Part shown: positions 43,000 through 55,058 of the stretch, one piece after another
How positions within the stretch are numbered: the stretch's first letter is position 1
How the letters are laid out: the number at the start of each line of letters is the position of its first letter
Assembly (NCBI GenBank): GCA_973895155.1
Contig: OZ316891.1
Span: forward strand, 16,430,001-16,494,000
Reading direction: 5' to 3'
Source: Marsupella aquatica
Lineage: Eukaryota; Marchantiophyta
DNA length: 64,000 bases
Notes under the pieces: generated by a model
The model's database searches: none
The model's input: the letters and a program-made list of their open reading frames with translations, nothing else
What the model was told of the DNA's origin: nothing
Position numbers and translations under genes: made by a program

Positions 43000-45900
43000 C
43001 TGGAACCCGAGCTGAGGCCGGAAGTAAGGACGCCAGGGGAGAGAACACGATTAGGGTTAGGGCACGCTAAGTGCCGGCGGCTAGGGGTAACCAACGGGAG
43101 GGAGAACCAGAGGAGGAGAGGGGTAAGGACCGCTCGCGAGGAATAGTGGCTCATTTGCAAGCACGAACTGGGCAGGCGACTACGGGCGGCCAACTACTGT
43201 CAACTGCTTAGGCAAGCGCTTAGGGTGGGAACAGATACCGACTATCAACTCGAGAAGGGTATGAGCAACATCAATCAAGCGGCACATTTTTGGGGATGCC
43301 TGTTCGAACGGGCAACTGAGTACATTGGGACTTATGAGGACGAAGAATCGAAGAGAGCAGCTCAAGAACGACAGGAGCTCGCCCGATTGTGGGAGCTACA
43401 GAAAGCTGCCTTCTTAGGAGGAGAACTCATCAAGGCTGAATTCCTGTGGACACCTACTGGCAACGAGCTAGACGACCTGCTATTTTGCGAAGATAGAGTC
43501 GTCGGCATCCGAGAAGCCATCAAACGCTGCAACGACATACACTGGGAGTTGAAGGGTAGCACGGAGGGGTGGACAAAGGCAACCGTGCTAGGAGAGACAT
43601 CCACGGGAGCCGAGATGAAGAGGAAGGGGAACAACAATGAAGAGGCCACCCCAGCAAAAAGAACGAGGTCGACGGCACCAAAGAAGCCAGCAGAACAGCA
43701 GAGCAGGAGGCAGAGAGAAGCCGAGGAGGAGGAGGTCAACCCCATCAATGCCATTCCAACAAACGATGACACCTGGAAAGGCTGGGCGGCGACCCTACCA
43801 GAGGAAGTGCAATTACACTTTGCACGGGAGGAGGATGCATGCTTTACAGCTATGCAGACCAAGAAATACCAAGGCTTCATGGCCGGATCCGGCTTGGAAG
43901 CCTTCGTAAGATTACCACGGCTGAAGCCGGAGGTGCCGGACTCAGACTTGTTAAAATCCGTGGGATCATGGGAGTCCAAGACCAATTCCACAAGGGTGTA
44001 TGGGAAGGATTTCTATCTCACTCCCCGGGTGATTGCTGAAGTGTTTGGCTTGCCGATGGGTAATAAGACCAAGGTTGATACCAGGAAGACCTTACCTGAC
44101 AAGGAGTTTCGGTCGTTCCTAGGACCATCAACAAAGAATGGCTTCTTCCGGAACACCTGCACCAACCCGCACATTGGAGAGATGATCGATTTCTTGCGGG
44201 TAACCATGCACTGTAACTTGCCGAGGGCAGAGATCGGCAAGGCTCAGGTCTACCTGGAAAAAAGGCCAGACCGGGCCCAAGCCGGGATTACAACGGGTAC
44301 CTCCTCAACCAACTGAAGAAGATCTTGAAGGAGGAACAGCAGGTGATCGGCGTGGGAAGCGTGTCCCGGCTTGGCTATCACATGCCGCTGTTGTGCCGGT
44401 ATGCCAGAAGTCAAATCTTTGCCCCAGTACTTCCCCTATCGGCAAGAGCACCGGAGGAGGTCCCGGAGCAGAGGCCGGCAACGGAGAAACCCAACCCGCC
44501 CGACAGTCCTACAATCGAGCAAGTGTTTAGGCCAAGGACGGAGGACTTGCCGATGCAGCAACCAGGCATGCAGAATCTGCTGAAATTGCTGGAGAAGGAA
44601 AAGAGAACGGCAACGGCAACGGCAACGGCACCAATGCAGGACACTGCTCCAGAGGTGGGCCTAAGCCGGCTTACAAGGGAAAACCCCTTTACTGGGGTCA
44701 AGGAGAGAAGGAGGCCGGAACACGAGCCGGGAGTCCGGATGTATGTCGGAGCCTCAAGTCCCGAAGCCGAGGAGAAGCAGGCCGTAGCTCCCGGCCACGA
44801 CAAGGAGAACAAGAGATCAACATGGAAGCCGAAGGAGGAACCAAGACCGGTGAGAGGTGAAGTCGTGTTCACGACAAAACCAGGAGAACAGTGGGAGAAG
44901 CCGGTAGTCCAAGCCGAGGAGGAGGCGGTAGAGGACTACAGCAATGATGACTCCGGCTACGGGTCGGATCATCATGTTCCAGGAGTAAGGACCTGTGGCC
45001 GGTTCATCCCCACGCTCCCAAGAGTAGTTCGAGGAGACCCGAGCCAGCAGAGCAGCCCCGAGTCTCCCCCACCAGATGTCGCTCCCCCGAGCTTTGACGG
45101 CATAAAACAAACGGCGCAGGAATTTCAGGAGCGAATCAGGGAGGAAGAGGAGGCAGCCCTGGCTAGGGAAAAGGATTTACCAGGAGGAGAATGGCCAGAG
45201 GACATCAGGCGGCTTGCAGAAAAACGAAGCATCCCTCCAGCCACAATAGAAAAGATCCGCAAGGCGGCTTGGGAGCACAGGCCGCGGTGGATGATGCCGA
45301 TGACTTCTACTTCCTCCACCTATGCTAAAAATAGAGCCATGGAGTACGGGGAAATGTGTGGAGAGCAAGCGCTCAGCATCTTTGGGGAAGAGTTGGAGCA
45401 AGGACCCTTTTTTCAGAGGGAGATGTTGGAGAAGTGCCAATTAGAAGAAGCGGTGGCTTTGGAAAGAAGCAAGAAGGACGAGGTCATCCGTCGGCTCAGG
45501 GCAAGGGAAGCCGAAATCAAAGACCTGAGGGCGGCCAAGAAAGCCCAAGATGAGCTACGGATTAAGCGGCATGAGCTAAATATCATGCAGGGCCAATTGG
45601 ATACCGCATAGTCTGATAATCGGATTATCGAGAATAAATTGACTCGAACCCAAGAAGAGTTGGCCGATGCGATCAAGGAGCGAGAGAAGTGGAAGCGAGA
45701 GCTGAGGGATGCAAAGGAGGCCCACATAACAGCCAACAACCGGGCCAGGGCGGAGACCCAAAGAAGGGAAAGGGCATTGAAGGGGGAGCTCGAGGTTATC
45801 CGCGGAGCCCTTGAGAAGAAGGAGGCCGAGTTAGGGAAATCCTATCAAGGGATTATTGCGCTGCAGCAAGAGCTTGCATCCCTGACGGCCAGCTTCAAGG

Positions 45901-46724
45901 CCGACCTGCGTGAGAAGGACAATATGCTCGATCAGACTTATGCCAAGATGAACCAGATGGAGTCTGTCATCATTGCAGAGCTTGACAAGGAGTTAAGAGC
46001 AACCCGGGAGGAGAGAGCTACGTTTAAACAGGAATTGGAGGAAGCCCAAAAGGAGCTGGAGGAGGCGCGCAAGGACCTGGACGAAGTGCAGGAAGAGTTG
46101 GAGGAAAGCACGCGGAAGCTAGAGAACTTACAACGACGAGCCGACAACCAAACGGAGCGGCTGAAGAAACAAGCCGCAGTATTTAAGTGCTTGGCTTCAT
46201 CAGGGCCAACTCAAATTGAGGCCACTAAGTTACCAGGAGTGGTACTGGCCGAAGGACAAGCCGCGCCATTTGCACTAGTGCCGGAAGTAAGTGGGAAGAG
46301 GAAGGGGCCAGCTGCCGAACCAGAAAAGAAGAAGAAGTGGAAACCTTCAGGGTCAGGGAGTAATACGGCTCCACAGGCCATGGTGACCAAGGAGGTAAAC
46401 CCAGCACCGACCTCGGGCAGGGTTACGGCAGAGGATCCAACTACCCTAGAAGAAGGGGATGACAAAGCCGAGGCCAGGATACTCGGTAATGAAGCCGAGG
46501 TACCCAATCCGCCATTTGAGTGTGCAGGGGAGGCCGTAGCCGTGGCTGAGGCCGTAGCCAAGGCTGATGTTGAAGCCGATGCCGTTGCCGGGGGCGGACC
46601 CAATCAGGCCGATGGAGAGTTGACTCAGTCAAGGGCAGGTAATCTGTCAGAGAACAAACCTACGGCAATGGCTGAGGTGGAAGCGTTGGGGGCGTCCACT
46701 GAGGAACAGACACCGCTGCCATGA
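43000..46724 (+). pseudogene. LTR-encoded ORF3, diverged copy (full LTR)
   Basis: Collinear with the open copy but with the start ATG changed to CTG, a TAG near 43147, a frameshift near 44300 and TAG at 45609. It carries an extra ~40-residue segment in the acidic linker (about 44770-44900) and a different end (EEQTPLP). Long coiled coil at about 45400-46200. A separate subfamily of the same LTR protein. Confidence 0.8.
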
Positions 46725-47628
46725 CGATGGTGGAGGGCTGCTCCTTTCAAGGAGGGTGGACGTGGAGGGAGGAGGCGTGAGTGGGCAGGGCGGGCTCAAA
46801 TCTCTAAGTTTAGGATTAGGATCAGGACCAGGAGGCAGCCCTGACACTTAGCTTAGTAGGATTGCGGTTCCACTGGTAAGAGCAACACTTGTACTCCTGC
46901 CTTGCTGTACATAGGTAGATTCAGTTAGGTAGATTAGGCTTACGCTGCAAGGAATTAGGCGGATCCACTACCAGGATAAGTACCTGGGCAGCGGGGAGCT
47001 CAGGGCCTCTTCTTTAGCAAGTTTTTAGTTGCACCAGCCGGGCTGGGATCAAGTAGTAAGAGAAGCTCTCGGTTAGTCATACAGTGACCCTTGTGTATAT
47101 TCATGTTTCCTCATGCCTAAGAGCTAAATAGAGTTGGCCTCACGGCTTAGTTCGCAGAGCTTGTGTATGAGATGTACTGTTTGTATGGCAAGTGCATGGT
47201 ATGACTCAGTCAGAAGGAGTCATTTTGCTATTTGTGTGTCGCATTAACTTGTGTGAAGAGTGCCCACATCAACTAATAGAGGAAGGAAAGTAAGCAAGGG
47301 AGTGAGAGTTGGATGTGTCGAGCTGAGAGAGGTCTTAGCGGCTTAACCAAGCCTATTGGGGATCATTCCGGCGGCGGAATCCAAATATACCTAACAAGAT
47401 GGAGGGGAAGACAAGGGAAGGCCTAGATTAGGCTGGCTACGTATCTCATGATCCAATGAAGGATCTGTCCAATATATGCGTGTAAAATGTTAATAGTAGT
47501 AGTAGAAGGAGGTTAGTAGCGTCCCATGGCACTAAGCCGCGGAAACGGCCTCGCCAAGCACGAAACCCGCGGGAATCGGCTTGTGAAGGGGGGTTTCTGG
47601 GGTTTAGGGAGCCATGGGACGCACCACA

Positions 47629-49095
47629 GCTTGGGAACAAAGGCTGCGGTGGATGATGCCGATGACTTCTACTTCCTCCACCTATGCTAAAAATAGAGCC
47701 ATGGAGTACGGGGAGATGTGTGGAGAGCAAGCGCTCAGCATCTTTGGGGAGGAGTTGGAGCAAGGACCCTTTTTTCATAGGGAGATGTTGGAGAAGCGCC
47801 AATTAGAAGAAGCGGTGGCTTTGGAAAGAAGCAAGAAGGACGAGGTCATCCGTCGGCTTAGGGCAAGGGAAGCCAAAATCAAAGACCTGAGGGCGGCCAA
47901 GAAAGCCCAAGATGAGCTACGGATTAAGCGGCATGAGCTAAATATCATGCAGGGCCAATTGGATACCGCATAGTCTGATAATCGGATTATCGAGAATAAA
48001 CTGACTCGAACCCAAGGAGAGTTGGCCGATGCAATCAAGGAGCAGGAGAAGTGGAAGCGAGAGCTGAGGGATGCAGAGGAGGCCCACATAACAGCCAACA
48101 ACCGGGCCATGGCGGAGACCCAGAGAAGGGAAAGGGCGTTGAAGGGGGAGCTCGAGGATATCCGCGGAGCCCTTGAGCAGAAGGAGGCTGAGTTAGGGAA
48201 ATCCTATCAAGGGATTATTGCGCTGCAGCAGGAGCTTGCGTCCCTGAAGGCCAGCTTCAAGGCCGACCTACAAGAGAAGGATGACCAGCTTGACTAGACT
48301 TATGCCAAGATGAATAAAATGGAGTCTGAGGTCGTAACGGAGCTCGACAAAGAGCTAAGAGCAACCCAGGAGGAGAGGGCTACCTTCAAGAAGGAATTGG
48401 AGGAAGCCCACAGGGAGCTGGAGGAAGCCCAGAAGGAGCTGGAGGAGGCGTGCAAGGACCTGGACGAAGTGCAGGAAGAGTTGGAGGAAAGCACGCAGAA
48501 GCTGGAAAACTTACAATGGCGAGCCGACAACCAAACGGAGCGACTGAAGAAACAAGTCGCAGTATTTAAGTGCTTGGCTTCTTCCAGCCCAACTCCAATT
48601 GGGGCAACCAAGTTACCAGGAGTGGTACTGGCCGAAGGACAAGCCGCGCCACTTGCACCAGTGCCGGAGGTAAGTGGGAAGGGGAAGGGGCCAGCTGCCG
48701 AACCAGAAAAGAAGAAGAAGCGAAAACCTTTTGGGTCAAGGAGTAATACGGCTCCACAGGCCATGGTGACCAAGGAGGTAAACCCAGCACCGACCTCAGG
48801 CAGGGTCACAGTAGAGGATCCAACTACCCTAGAAGGAGGGGAGGGCAAACCCGAGGCCGGGATACTCGGTAATGAAGCCGAGGTACCGAAACCACCACTT
48901 GAGTGTGCAGGGGAGGCCGTAGCCGAGGCTGATGCCAAAGCCGATGCCGATGCCGAAGCCGAGGGTGGACCCAGTCAGGCCGATGGAGAGTTGACTCAGT
49001 CTAGGGCAGGTAATCTGTCAGAGAACGAACCTACGGCAGTGGCTGAGGAGGAAGCGTTGGGGGCGTCCATTGAGGAACAGACACCGCTGCCATGA
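47629..49095 (+). pseudogene. LTR-encoded ORF3, second partial copy
   Basis: Begins inside the protein at AWEQRLRWMMP, matching 45268 onward, and runs to EEQTPLP. It shares the TAG of the first copy (47971 and 45609) and has another TAG at 48295. The shared stop shows the two copies come from one lineage. Confidence 0.8.
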
Positions 49096-50071
49096 TGGTG
49101 GTGGAGGGCCGCTCCTTTCAAGGAGGGCGGACGTGGAGGGAGGAGGCGTGAGTGGGCAGGGCAGGCTCAAATCTCTAAGTTTAGGATTAGGATCAGGACT
49201 AGGAGGCGGCCCTGACACTTAGCTTAGTGGGATTGTGGTTCTACTGGTAAGAACAACACTTGTACTTCTGCCTCGCTGTACATAGGTAGATTCAGTTAGG
49301 TAGATTAGGCTTACGCTGCAAGGAATTAGGTGGATCCACTACCAGGATAAGTACCTGGGCAGCGGGGAGCTCAGGGCCTCTTCTTTAGCAAGTTTTTAGT
49401 TGCACCAGCCGGGCTGGGATCAAGTAGTAAGAGAAGCTCTCGGTTAGTCATACAGTGACCCTTGTGTATATTCATGTTTCCTCATGCCTAAGAGCTGAAT
49501 AGAGTTGGCCTCACGGCTTAGTTCGCAGAGCTTGTGTATGAGATATACTGTTTGTATGGCAAGTGCATGGTATGACTCAGTCAGAAGGAGTCATTTTGCT
49601 ATTTGTGTGTCGCATTAACTTGTGTGAAGAGTGCCCACATCAACTAATAGATGAAGGAAAGTAAGCAAGGGAGTGAGAGTTGGATGTGTCGAGCTGAGAG
49701 AGGTCTTAGCGGCTTAACCAAGCCTGTTGGGGATCATTCCGGCGGCGGAATCCAAACATACCTAACCAGAAGGAGGGGAAGACAAGGGAAGGCCTAGATT
49801 AGGCCGGCTACGTATCTCATGACCCGATGAAGGATCTGTCTAGTATATGTGTGTAAAATGTTAATAGTAGTAGTAGAAAGAAGTTAGCAGCGTCCCATGC
49901 CGCTAAGCCGCGAAAACGGCCTCGCCAAGCGCGAAACCTGCGGGAATCGGCTTGTGCAGGGGGGGTTTCTTGGGTTTAGGGAGCCATGGGACGCACCACA
50001 GAGGCATCTCTCGGTAGATGCCACTTGAACTCTCTTGGTGCTCATTTTTAGTCTTTCTTCAAGTGGTTATC

Positions 50072-53000
50072 ATGGCTGGCCGTGTGAGGATCACGTTTCC
50101 AGACAATGGAGACGTTGTTGTGCTAGTGACTGATGGTGTTGTTCGACATACACCAGACAACAAATTAGCTCGTCGGTTTGATGTTGAGATTGGGGAGTGG
50201 GCACTCTTTGAGGCCGGCGATGTCTTACCATTGATTGAGGCAGACTCAGAGGAGAGTGGAGAGGAAAGGATATGGCATCTGAAAAGTGAAGTTTCGTACC
50301 TCCTTCAGCAGAGGGTGTACTCTGTTCCTCTTACTGAAGTTGGTTTGCAATCTCAAACTGGAGAGAAGATTTCAGAGTGGCCGGTAGAGGTAGAGCAAGC
50401 CAAATTTCTTGAAAGTGTTGTTGTTGCAATGCTGAAAGGGAAAGGCACTTCGCGATGTGTAAAGGCTGCCCATTCCATTCTCAGAGTGCATTATCCACAA
50501 CGAGTCATGACTCTGCCATAATGGTCTGATGGGGATTGCATTTTTGAGCTCCCCCCATTCACAGGTATCCACACAAAGGGTGCCTTCTTCTTGGGTATGG
50601 AGCGGAGAAATGACTGCTACTTGTGGAGCAAGCTCATCGAGACAGGGGCCCAAATTGGACCCAACCTAAACAAGGGAGGCTTCAAGTATAAGATTGGGAA
50701 TGTGAGATGTCTGGGCTCTTTGCAATGTCCACATTCAGATTCTCCGGCTTTTACAAGTAAGAATGAGCGCAATTGCACAGAATGGCAGCGAGATAGGGGT
50801 GGGAGAAATGAGTTTCCATTTCTTGTTGGGCAACTAGTTCCAGCAGAGAGTGTGATTTGCGCCTTTTGTGATCGGCCTCCTAAGTGTATAGCCAAGTGTC
50901 CAACCAAAATGTTCTACATCACTCCAACCTCTCATGACCATTACATTTACAAGCACATGACACATGTTGCTATGCATGTTGGGAGTCACTCACATCCGGC
51001 CAAATTTGTTCTCAAGAAAGATCGAAAAGCGTTCTTACATAAGTTGATGGAAGAGAAATTGAAGAAGAATCCTCATGCAATGCCGTCTGTGATCAAGAGT
51101 GACACAATTAAAGCTCTAAGGGATATTTTTGATGACAAGGTTGCTGGGATTGTCACATTTGAGGAAGCACGGGATCTGAATGAAACATTGGCGATCCTAT
51201 CAAATTGATCAGTTGTAAGATCTATGATACAGAGCATACGCAAGTATACCCATGCCTCATCCGACCTCCAAGTCATCCTTGATCTTAAAAAAAAACAGTG
51301 TTTTCATTTGTCCAGAGCACTCTATTTCCAAACCAGAAGCTAGATACAGATGAGCGCCCACACATTTTCAAGATGACTGTAAAGAGTCTAGGGTCTGGAA
51401 TCGATCTCATTCAAAGGATGTAGCCTGGTAGAGATCTACAAGACTCATGGATGATGTTTGATGTCATGCATTGGATGACTGAGAAGCAATGGTGCACAAT
51501 GTCAGCTCATGTATACGACCACCTATACAAAGGTCTTTGCACAATTTTTGTATGCGAGCTAGTTTCGGAAGATACTGCTGCACTACAAACTGCATGGAAG
51601 GCCATGAAGCAAGTGTCTAAGGCAAATGGGCTTGACAATGTTACGTTTTATGGGTTCATTGCCGATAATGCTACAGCTAGGTGGAATGCAGTTTGAAACA
51701 CATTCTGGGATGGAAGAGTTAATTCTCAAAAGGAGCGATCTGATGCATTTCACTGGGCGCAATCAGTGGAGAAGATGACAAAGAAATGCATTCTTCCTGG
51801 CAAAGCAGTTGAGCATAAGGAGCTTCTGGATTCATTGAGGGACGCTGCCAATGTGGTTCTTGCATTTCGGACTTTTGAGAAGATGAAGGATTGGTGGAAA
51901 AATGGGAATGCAATCAAAGGAAAAACCAAGTCAATGGAGACATGGCTTTTGTGGTGGATTGTGTGGTTCTCCTAGTGGGGAAACTTTATTTGCTGGTAAG
52001 TCTATGAATTCTTAGTAATATTCCATCTTGGAGAGGCTCTCCAAGATGATTAATCTTGGACATGTCAGAGAGCTTATTTGAGAACAACAAATTGGTCTTC
52101 TCGGAGAGCCTCTCCGAGATGGAACATATGGGTAATCTTCGAGATGGAAGACGGGTCATCTCAGAGATCCTCTCCGAGATGGAAGAGGTGGGTCATCTTG
52201 GAGAGTCTCTCCAAGATGGAAGAGGTGGGTCATCTCGGAGAGGCTCTTCAAGATGAAAGAGGTGGGTCATCTCGGAGAGCCTCTCCAAGATGGAAGAGGT
52301 GGGTCATCTTGGAGAGCCTCTCCGAGAGGAACATATGGGTAATCTTGGAGAGCCTCTCCGAGATGAAAGAGGTGGGTCATCTCGGAGAGCCTCTCCAAGA
52401 TGGAAGAGGTGGGTCATCTTGGAGAGCCTCTCCCAGATGAAACAAATGGGCGACTAGGAAGACATGTTAGAGAGCAAACTTTTGTTTTGTAAATATATGG
52501 TTCATCTTAGAGAGGCTCTCCGAGATGGAACACTGGTCATCTTGGAGAGCCTCTCTAGGATGGACCCCGTTGGACATGTTGCAGATGTACAAGATGACTC
52601 ATGTACATTTTTTGGTAATACTCTTTTCTTTGATTTTTGTGTAGGACATGGACAGAACTAAGTCTGCATTGATGCTGAACCATAGCGGGGCAGAATCCAT
52701 GCATGCCGCGATGCGCGGATGGTCTTCCACAACAAAGATTGGGATAGTGCAATCTTGTATAACAGATGCAACCCGTGCATCAAATCAAATTGGTGCCCTT
52801 GTGAACTACACGACCCACAAGAGGAAGGGCCGTGGCCCAAGCCTCTTTGAACTTCGTCTCTGAGATGCCAGGATGGTTGGGAATGTTAAGAGTTTCTTCC
52901 CAAAGTTAAATACGACAATGACTCAACCGGAGATGGTTGAATATGCTTTGGGGGACCCAATTCTTGGTGACTATGAAACTCAACGAATGTCGGCGCGAGG

Positions 53001-54289
53001 CAAGGTTCCAGCTAATGCTATTGCAGTAGAAGACTCCCACCGCAATGATGTCATTCTAGTAACGCAACCTAAGAAGCGAAAGTTCAAGGGGATTTTAAGC
53101 CAAGATGCAAACTTGAAAAGTACCATTCCTGACGTGGTCGACTTGTCAACCTCGTTAGACTCTTCTCCAGGCTCTGGTGGATCAGATGTGGTGATTTTGG
53201 AGAGCCCAGTACAGCGTGAGACAAGGTCGGCACGTGTCCCTCCACCATCAACCCCAAGGAGGTCAACTCGAGTGCCTCCTCCGCCCCCAACAAGGGCAAC
53301 ACGTGTTCCACCTCCTCCAACCCCAACAAGGTCAATACCAAGGTCACCTCGTGTTTGTCCACCAAGGCGGTTTGCTGAACCTTTGCATAATGCTGGCAAA
53401 TAGAGACAAGTTCAAGAGAGCAATGTGATGCCAGGAATGTTGTTTTTGTCTTGCATCAGTCGCCATGGAAGTGGGCCCGCTTGTAGAGGTGCCTTCAAAG
53501 GCACAGAACGTCCAACATGCTGTCTATACATCAAGGAGGTGGGGTTTTGTCATGCAATGTTGGGTGTGGTAGGATTGTGCTTATTGGCTGGGAGCAGTTA
53601 CAAGGATCCAAACATTGCACAAAAGTTTTGGTTTTGCCCAAACAATGAGTGTTGCCAGAAATCCTCCATGGCATATGTTACTGGGCGGCTGCCCCCACTA
53701 CCGGAGAAGGTCCCAGTTGCTCGATGAACCTATCTAACACAAGAGGAAGTTGATTTTCTCCATGTCAATGGATTGAATGTGGTACAGACCATCATTCCTG
53801 GTGATTCAATGGTGAGTCCTGGCAATGTAATTGTGGACTTGAATAGTTACCCTAAGCAGATGGATCCATTGAAGCCTGATGTCAGGCTGAGCCGGCGCAA
53901 TGGCCGCTTACGGCGAAGGAGATCCGTTGTGACGGCAGATGCAAAGAAACGTATTGAGAGTGCCAAATACGTATTGAGAGTTGATGAGGTTCACTTCCAT
54001 GACTCGAATTGAAAAAGAGAATGCAACTGGCTTACGAGTGGTATTTTTCAACACTCATCGTGACCGCAATTCAGCCCATTGTCTACAGATATGTGTGTTC
54101 CCAACTTGCTCTTGTCAAGATTTCATCATGAGAGATACTGGAAGATACTTCTTTCCTTGCAAACACTTGTATTGGTGCTATAAAAACATTTGTGGACAAG
54201 ATCTAGAGAGCAACCAAGAGATCCACCAACCAATCTTGACACTTAGCGAGGTTCGTAAATTGGTGTCAAATGTAGCAGGCTCAGGGTGA
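50072..54289 (+). pseudogene. MULE-like transposase of element B
   Basis: The start at 50072 (MAGRVRI) matches that of A. Order: N-terminal region, stop TAA at 50519 in frame, GCM/FLYWCH-type zinc region ending HVGSHSHP (to 51208), decayed stretch, DDE-like core (FDVMHWM, AHVYDHLYKGLCTIFVCEL, GFIADNATARWNAV, RSDAFHW), intron 51996-52644 (gtaagt…gtag) filled with B repeats, AESMHAAMR, a Pro/Arg-rich linker (RVPPPPP type), and a SWIM finger (CSCQDF…PCKHLYW near 54110-54180). Stops at 51423, 51695 and 52862 and frameshifts near 53400, 53725 and 54010 make it non-functional. Similarity to the A transposase covers the whole length. Confidence 0.8.
52020..52565. repeat. B-family inverted-repeat array 5 (transposase intron)
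   Basis: About 12 copies at roughly 40-bp spacing with the spacer ggaagaggtgggtc, inside the GT-AG intron 51996-52644. Flanking exons have none. Confidence 0.9.
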
Positions 54290-54384
54290 ATGCATGTCAA
54301 AGATGTTTCAGGTTTAGTGGGTATAACGATCTACTTTTGTATCCTTTCATAATAATAAATGTTCAAGATTTCAAATGATGTTGA

Positions 54385-54508
54385 TCCCATCTCGAAGACG
54401 CTCTCCGAGATTCCAACCTAGTGTGGATCCCATCTTGGAGAGGCTCTCCGCGATTCCAAGTGATGTTGATCCCATCTCGGAGGCTCTCTGAGATTCCAAG
54501 TGATGTTG
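54385..54508. repeat. B-family inverted repeats in the 3' tail of B
   Basis: Three diverged copies (near 54390, 54432 and 54475) in a ~42-bp unit with the spacer ttccaagtgatgttgatccc. 54290-54384 has no feature. Confidence 0.8.
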
Positions 54509-54893
54509 TGTGACGCCGCCGGTATGGCGGGTAATGAGTAATTTTGTCTAACCGTGCTTAGCACGCGCGTTAGGGGTATCTTAGGCTATTATTATTAGTA
54601 TAACGATAGTATTTAGGTAGTCATTATGAGTAGGAAATCATTAGTCAATAAGGGGAATTCATGTTCAGGCTGGCGGCGTGTCGCCATTCGCACGCCCGGG
54701 TTGCAAGCGTGTAATGGGCCCTTTTTCCCCCCTCCCTTGGGTCCATATAACGAACTCCGGGAGGCGGCCCCTGACACGAGCTGACCTGGACTGGCGAAAG
54801 GGCTGGTACACTGCGAGCGTGAAAGGCTCGACCTATAAGCGACGAGGAGGCGTCGGGCGATCGACGAGCTCTCAGGTATAAAAGGGGGGTCGA
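54509..54893 (+). mobile_element. unrelated LTR fragment with promoter-like TATA box
   Basis: Begins tgtgacgccgccggt at 54509 and contains tataaaag near 54877. It lies between B and the gag-pol of element 3 and matches neither. A TG start and a TATA box suggest the U3 end of another LTR; the downstream end and CA terminus are not seen, so it is truncated or recombined. Confidence 0.4.
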
Positions 54894-55058
54894 CCCTTCC
54901 TGACTCGGTTTTGGATTCTTCCTGTACATGTCATCTATTCTTGCTTTTTGAGGGTCAGGCCGTCGTGCTCTTCCGGCTTCTAGTAGGGCCTCAATTTGCT
55001 CTGCCCTTGAGATCGGCTTGTAAGACGATCCCCTTGTATTTAATTTGTTGTCGGGGAT
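54894..55058 (-). pseudogene. gag-pol: gag-pol linker of element 3 (far side of solo LTR)
   Basis: IPDNKLNTRGSSYKPISRAEQIEALLEAG matches SIIDKELNTKGSAYRPITRAEQIEALLEAG of element 1 (8303-8392), shown here in the shared block AEQIEALLEAG. Removing 55059-59693 plus one gggat restores continuity with 59694. Confidence 0.8.

Larger units (their letters stand above)
42885..50000 (+). mobile_element. compound LTR of a diverged element-1 subfamily, inserted in B
   Basis: Starts tgtgatgcc, ends gcaccaca, with gaggt (42880-42884) and gaggc (50001-50005) outside, a 5-bp duplication with one change. It is a full LTR (42885-47628) followed head-to-tail by the last 2.37 kb of a second LTR copy (47629-50000). 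There is no gag or pol. It interrupts element B upstream of the transposase gene. Confidence 0.8.
33647..54508. mobile_element. large MULE-like DNA transposon B (relative of A; ~13 kb without insertions)
   Basis: It carries a minus-strand ParB/methylase-like gene ending in a Ulp1 domain (40898-34423) and a plus-strand transposase gene (50072-54289), the same divergent layout as A. Non-coding parts hold arrays of a GGAGAG-N-CTCTCC inverted repeat. A LINE (36055-36765) and a compound LTR (42885-50000) are nested in it. The boundaries are approximate: pol homology stops near 33620, and an unrelated LTR piece starts at 54509. I did not find matching terminal inverted repeats or a target duplication, so the right end may be missing. 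Confidence 0.7.
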
